DNA from: Welwitschia mirabilis
Taxonomy: Eukaryota; Gnetophyta; Gnetopsida; Welwitschiales
Reading direction: 5' to 3'
Assembly (NCBI GenBank): GCA_051453625.1
Contig: JBOZIK010000001.1
Span: forward strand, 243,422,009 to 243,486,008
DNA length: 64,000 nt
Made by a program: the position numbers and the translations under genes. Position 1 is the stretch's first letter. Every line of letters begins with the position of its first letter. The notes below the pieces were generated by a model. The model saw only the letters and a list, made by a program, of their open reading frames with translations. It did no database searches and was not told where the DNA came from. Below are positions 60,436 through 64,000 of the stretch, piece after piece.

Positions 60436-61731
60436 TTATGTTCCCCACCTCCGCCAGGCTGCACAACAAACAATGTCAAAAGCCAGGACAGAAAAATCTG
60501 CAAGCTAAATTTCAGTTAAAATCAAACCAAAAGATTATATCCTTAACTACGATAGTTAATTACCGGTAAGGCATAAAGACCAGTGATAGTCCTGATTAAG
60601 CGACCAGAAGAAGTAACCACGCAATGAATTCTTTTTCGCAAACTCAACCTTCACGGACACCGACTGCGGGTTGTCATAGCTCACCCAAAGATCACTTTTG
60701 TACGCATACGCCGAAACCGTCTTCGAGTCATAAACTTCGGTCGCATTCTTCTCTGCAATGAACTCCGCGATCTCCGAATAGAACATAACACCGCTCTCGT
60801 CACTCAATTCTTGTTTCGGTCCCGCAGCCACTGCCGCCGCTCCAATTAACATATCGTTGTCCGGGCTCTTCAAAACCCAAGAGCGTCCGTACAAAGGCAT
60901 CCCCATCACCACCTTGGAAGATGGCATGCCTGCGGACAGCCATGACGCGATGCCGAACGAAGTCGAAATGTTCGACGACGGATCATAAAGAGCCGCGAGG
61001 GCACCGGTGGCTGACGTGTCCCACGATCCATGATAATCGTAATTCATGACGTTGACCCAGTCCAGCGTGGTGGCCATGGTTTGCACTGGGAAGGCCCTCT
61101 TGTCGGCAGCGAGGATGAAGCTTGAGGCATAATAAACCGCTGCGGTCAGCAGCAGTGCCGGCTTGCCAGTCGTCGCCGCCTCGGAATCGACGGCTTGTCG
61201 CCACTCCAACAAGAGCTGGGCGAACAGTGACATCTCGGAGTCCGTGCGTGGAAATTCCCAGTCGAGATCGAGGCCGTCGAAGCCGTACTTGCGAGCCATG
61301 GCAATGGATGACGCAATGAAGGAGCGCCGCGTGACGGCCGTGGCACACATGGCAGCGAAAGTCGCGGAGTTGGCGTCGCCGCCGCCAATTGAGATGAGTG
61401 TTTTGACGAAGGGATTGTGGTGGCGGACGGCGGCGGTGAAGGAGGGGAGAGTCTGCATGGCGGCGGAGGGTGCCGTTAACTCAAAGGTGGTATCGTCGAG
61501 ACCGACGAAGGCAAACAAGATATGTGTAAAGAGGTCGGACTTGACGGAGGATGGCGGGGCGTGGGAAGCGGCCCAGTAGGGCCAGTAGCCTGCTTTGACG
61601 GACCCTATTTTGTCTCCTCTGATGTCGATGTTAATGTTTCTGCATCGCGACGATCCGCCTGCGCCGCTTGCGCACAAATACAAGCAAAGGAGAGGAATTG
61701 AGAGAGTGATGGCGTTGGTGGACAAAGCCAT
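60436..61731 (-). CDS. Secreted GH18 (class V) chitinase, copy B
   Basis: Exon 1 is 61731-60564, the proposed intron 60563-60459, exon 2 60458-60436, giving 396 residues, the same length as copy A. The signal peptide, SIGGG (114-118), catalytic D152, D155, D157 and E159, MNYD (229-232), YGRSW (281-285) and W376 are all kept. The roughly 50 differences from copy A are scattered and gap-free, many conservative, which suggests that both copies have been under selection. Some fall near the active-site motif: Phe149-Ala150 in A is Tyr-Gly here, just before the catalytic Asp series. Secreted endochitinase acting on chitin is the family role; separate substrate preference for the two copies is possible but untested. 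Unspliced, the frame would end Gly-Asn-stop at 60556. Confidence 0.93.
60459..60563 (-). other. Proposed 105-nt intron of chitinase copy B
   Basis: Begins GTAATTAACT and ends TTGTGCAG on the gene strand, same phase as in copy A. After splicing, exon 2 reads Ala-Trp-Arg-Arg-Trp-Gly-Thr-stop, against Ala-Trp-Arg-Cys-Trp-Gly-Arg-stop in copy A. Confidence 0.65.
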
Positions 61732-62075
61732 GTAGATTTTCTTGTTATTGGATATGAAGAAAGATGGGTGAATGGTGTGTATTTAAAGGAAAGGGAAGGG
61801 TGGGCCGAGGTCACTGAGTCCCTACTGAGCCACAGGCTATAATAGTGAGCGAATAGTGGGCTGCGCTGAGTGGCGACTGGCGAGTAGACCAATAGGCTTG
61901 CGATTTTATGGCCGCCCACGGCGGCGTCGCCGCAGTTTTGTCCGATGGGTAGACACAGTGAGAGCGATTGTGAGGAGCTTTGTTAGTGGAAGTTGAGCAG
62001 CGCATGTTTGATTGGGGTTGCGTCACGTCTGTTTTGCGGTGTCGGATATTCGACGACTAGACTGGGTATGTATTG
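61732..62075 (-). promoter_or_regulatory. Promoter of chitinase copy B
   Basis: TTTAAATA at 61780-61787 lies 49 bases from the ATG, as in copy A. The W-box positions of copy A read TTGATT (62008-62013) and CAGTGA (61956-61961) here, so both are lost. Instead the copy has TCACGTCT (62023-62030) with an ACGT core of the bZIP-binding type, where copy A reads TCATGTCT. Confidence 0.6.
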
Positions 62076-62215
62076 AATGTTGTCGTGGAAGTGTGAGCGC
62101 GACAAAAATCAGGCTAGTGAGTGAGCGATACGTCCGCAATGAGAGTTACTGTGCTTCGACATAGAATATGGAGAGCCGACTCATGTGAGATGGAAGTGCT
62201 TTGTCACACTTTATC

Positions 62216-64000
62216 TTATCCGGGGTTTACATGCGGTTTCATATTGCTGGCCACCTTTATGATGAAGGAACTTTTGGAGAGATTATCCTTTTCCAAAATG
62301 TTTTTATTTTCCTCGTATTAAATATTCAAGACATGGAGGCTTCAAGCTTATGTGAATTACAAATGAGACTTTAATGTTGGGTGCCCAACTCTTAGGTTGA
62401 CACAAGCTAGTAGTGGGTTCATTAAACAAGTAAACAATAATCTTGTGAAGTATCATATAGTTTCCATTAACTATGTTACAAAAAGCCTTGGTAAATATTA
62501 CAATAAACTTCTTAAGTACTATAAAAAATGAAAGCCTCACAATTAATATTTTCTCTAAAATTAAGGCTAGAGTAAAATTTATAATATATAATAAGCTAAT
62601 CATGTATTAATAGTATCTACAGAATGTATTGGAACAATATTATATGAAAAGATGTGCAAAAGATGCAAGGTTATATTCACCGCACAAAAAACAATTTTCA
62701 AGAAAATAACCTAGTAAAAATCATTGGTTCAATAATGATGACCAATACAAACTTACATAAAATTTAGAAAGATAGATATGATATTTAATAATTTTGTATT
62801 TATAAGCCTAGTACATAGCAGAGTTGGCTCTACTGATGTTTATAACTTGTGAGGTTTAACATCTTGGCTTCAAATCCTATAGTGTCTAAGTTAGCTTGTG
62901 CTTTGTATCTATGTCTTCAATAGTGCATCCCAAAGTGGCTTTTAACCTCTTGGGTACAAATCACAACTTGACTTAAACATTTGATGACCAACTCTTAGGA
63001 TGGTAAGGGTCACCCATGGATTTTTATCTAGTTAAGAAAACTAATACCTAGTAAGTGCAATATGGTTTTTCATGAATGAACTACCTTAAAATAAAATCAA
63101 ATAAAGTCTTATTTTAGAAAACTACAATATTTCGTTCTTGTAAACATAAAGTCTCAGTTGCATAATTGAAGTATGCTAGGTGTTTAAGAAGCTTGTAATA
63201 ATTCTTTTCAAAACTAGCCTTAGTTAGCATCCAAGTAGCATGAGAACTATTTATAAAAATATGACCTCACGTATGTATAAAAACCAGTTACAAAATTTTT
63301 GAACAAGGTTTGAAGAAAAGAGATGATAAAGGATTAAAAGAAGTCAATTAATGGAGAAATAATGTAAAAGTGTGAATTTATGAAAAAAAAAATCTTTTGT
63401 CATTACCTGGAGAACAATCCATTATTAAACATCTTTATATAATAACAATAGGTTCTTAACAATTTGGATTAAAGTATTATTTGCACATTAAAACCAAAAT
63501 CTTATAGCATCCATTCTAAACCAAAGAAGTAAATTCATAGCTCTAAAGTTTATGTGTAATACTCTTCTTTCACTTCAAATTAAGAGAAAATGGGTTCTTT
63601 TATTTCCTTTAAGCTTAATTCCTACATCATGTAAGAGTAGTGTAGTTTTAGAGAATATTTATTTCCTCATTTGAATCAAAAAAATTAAAAAGAATATTAA
63701 AGTTTATCATGTAATTAAATAGGACTTAATTTCAAGAATCACTTGCAAATCCTTAATAGTTTCTCAATAATAAGAAATGGTCTAAAGGTTTATTGAGTTA
63801 AAAGTGAGGACAATTACTATATGTAACTTACATCCTATGATTAATTGAATAGAAGTATGAAAGATCGAGTCATGAAAATGTATAATGCATTACACTATTA
63901 GATAATTAAGCATTTTATAATTAAATCACATAATGGATTATTGAAGAATATACCACATTTTGTATTCTTTATTAAATGGACTAACATTAAGATGTAGAAC
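62216..64000. other. AT-rich flank without recognised genes
   Basis: No convincing coding frame. The motif CCAACTCTTAGG(A/T)TG occurs at about 62387 and 62990 with loosely similar following sequence, suggesting two relics of one short repeat family. Confidence 0.4.
62815..62900 (+). repeat. Possible tRNA-derived SINE relic
   Basis: GCAGAGTTGGCTCTACTGATG resembles a tRNA D-arm region, and GGCTTCAAATCC about 45 bases on resembles a B box. No target-site duplication was found. A third SINE-like family in the window. Confidence 0.35.

Larger units (their letters stand above)
39360..62215. repeat. Segmental duplication, unit B
   Basis: Direct, collinear counterpart of 9.70-21.89 kb. It is enlarged by a minus-strand LINE (net about 4.17 kb between 46.06 and 50.27 kb) and by about 6.5 kb between 52.8 and 59.6 kb. 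It has lost about 0.5 kb near 45.27 kb and 209 bp within the GNAT-like pseudogene. Confidence 0.85.

Overview
The window looks like nuclear DNA from a seed plant with a large, repeat-filled genome. It is very AT-rich, has only a few short GC-richer genic islands, and most of the rest is old, broken transposable elements: Ty1/copia, Ty3/gypsy, L1-type LINEs, tRNA-derived SINEs and a CACTA end. A gymnosperm would fit the degree of decay, but that is inference; nothing here fixes the species. Several stretches of N are assembly gaps.

Only three intact protein-coding genes can be supported, all on the minus strand. Two are paralogous secreted GH18 (class V) chitinases, at 20100-21399 and 60436-61731. 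Each has the full DxxDxDxE catalytic motif, a signal peptide and, by my reading, a short intron before a 23-nt terminal exon. The third, at 16172-16861, encodes a plastid-type GNAT-fold acyltransferase-like protein. Its paralogue at 45441-45921 is a pseudogene.

The main organising feature is a direct segmental duplication. Unit A (about 9.7-21.9 kb) and unit B (about 39.4-62.2 kb) carry the same series in the same order and orientation: a region rich in AGACATCT words, a minus-strand gypsy remnant with an LTR-like region, the GNAT-like gene, an AT-rich spacer, a SINE-like segment and the chitinase gene. Unit B is longer because it holds a roughly 4.2-kb minus-strand LINE (about 46.06-50.27 kb) and a further 6.5 kb (about 52.8-59.6 kb). 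That second insert contains a plus-strand LINE fragment, a 1.07-kb palindrome, a GC-richer island without an assignable gene, and a 59-bp minisatellite. After duplication the chitinase stayed intact in both units, while the GNAT-like copy in B was lost.

The left flank (1-9.7 kb) holds two copia gag/pre-integrase remnants, an LTR with its primer-binding site, a gypsy integrase remnant and a plant-transposon domain relic. The middle (21.9-39.4 kb) has no supportable gene. It contains a 1.3-kb tandem repeat whose units each carry a 450-500-bp hairpin, one end of a CACTA element, SINE relics and several gaps. The chitinases are probably apoplastic defence or development enzymes. The GNAT-like protein has no evident pathway link to them; they are neighbours within a duplicated block.
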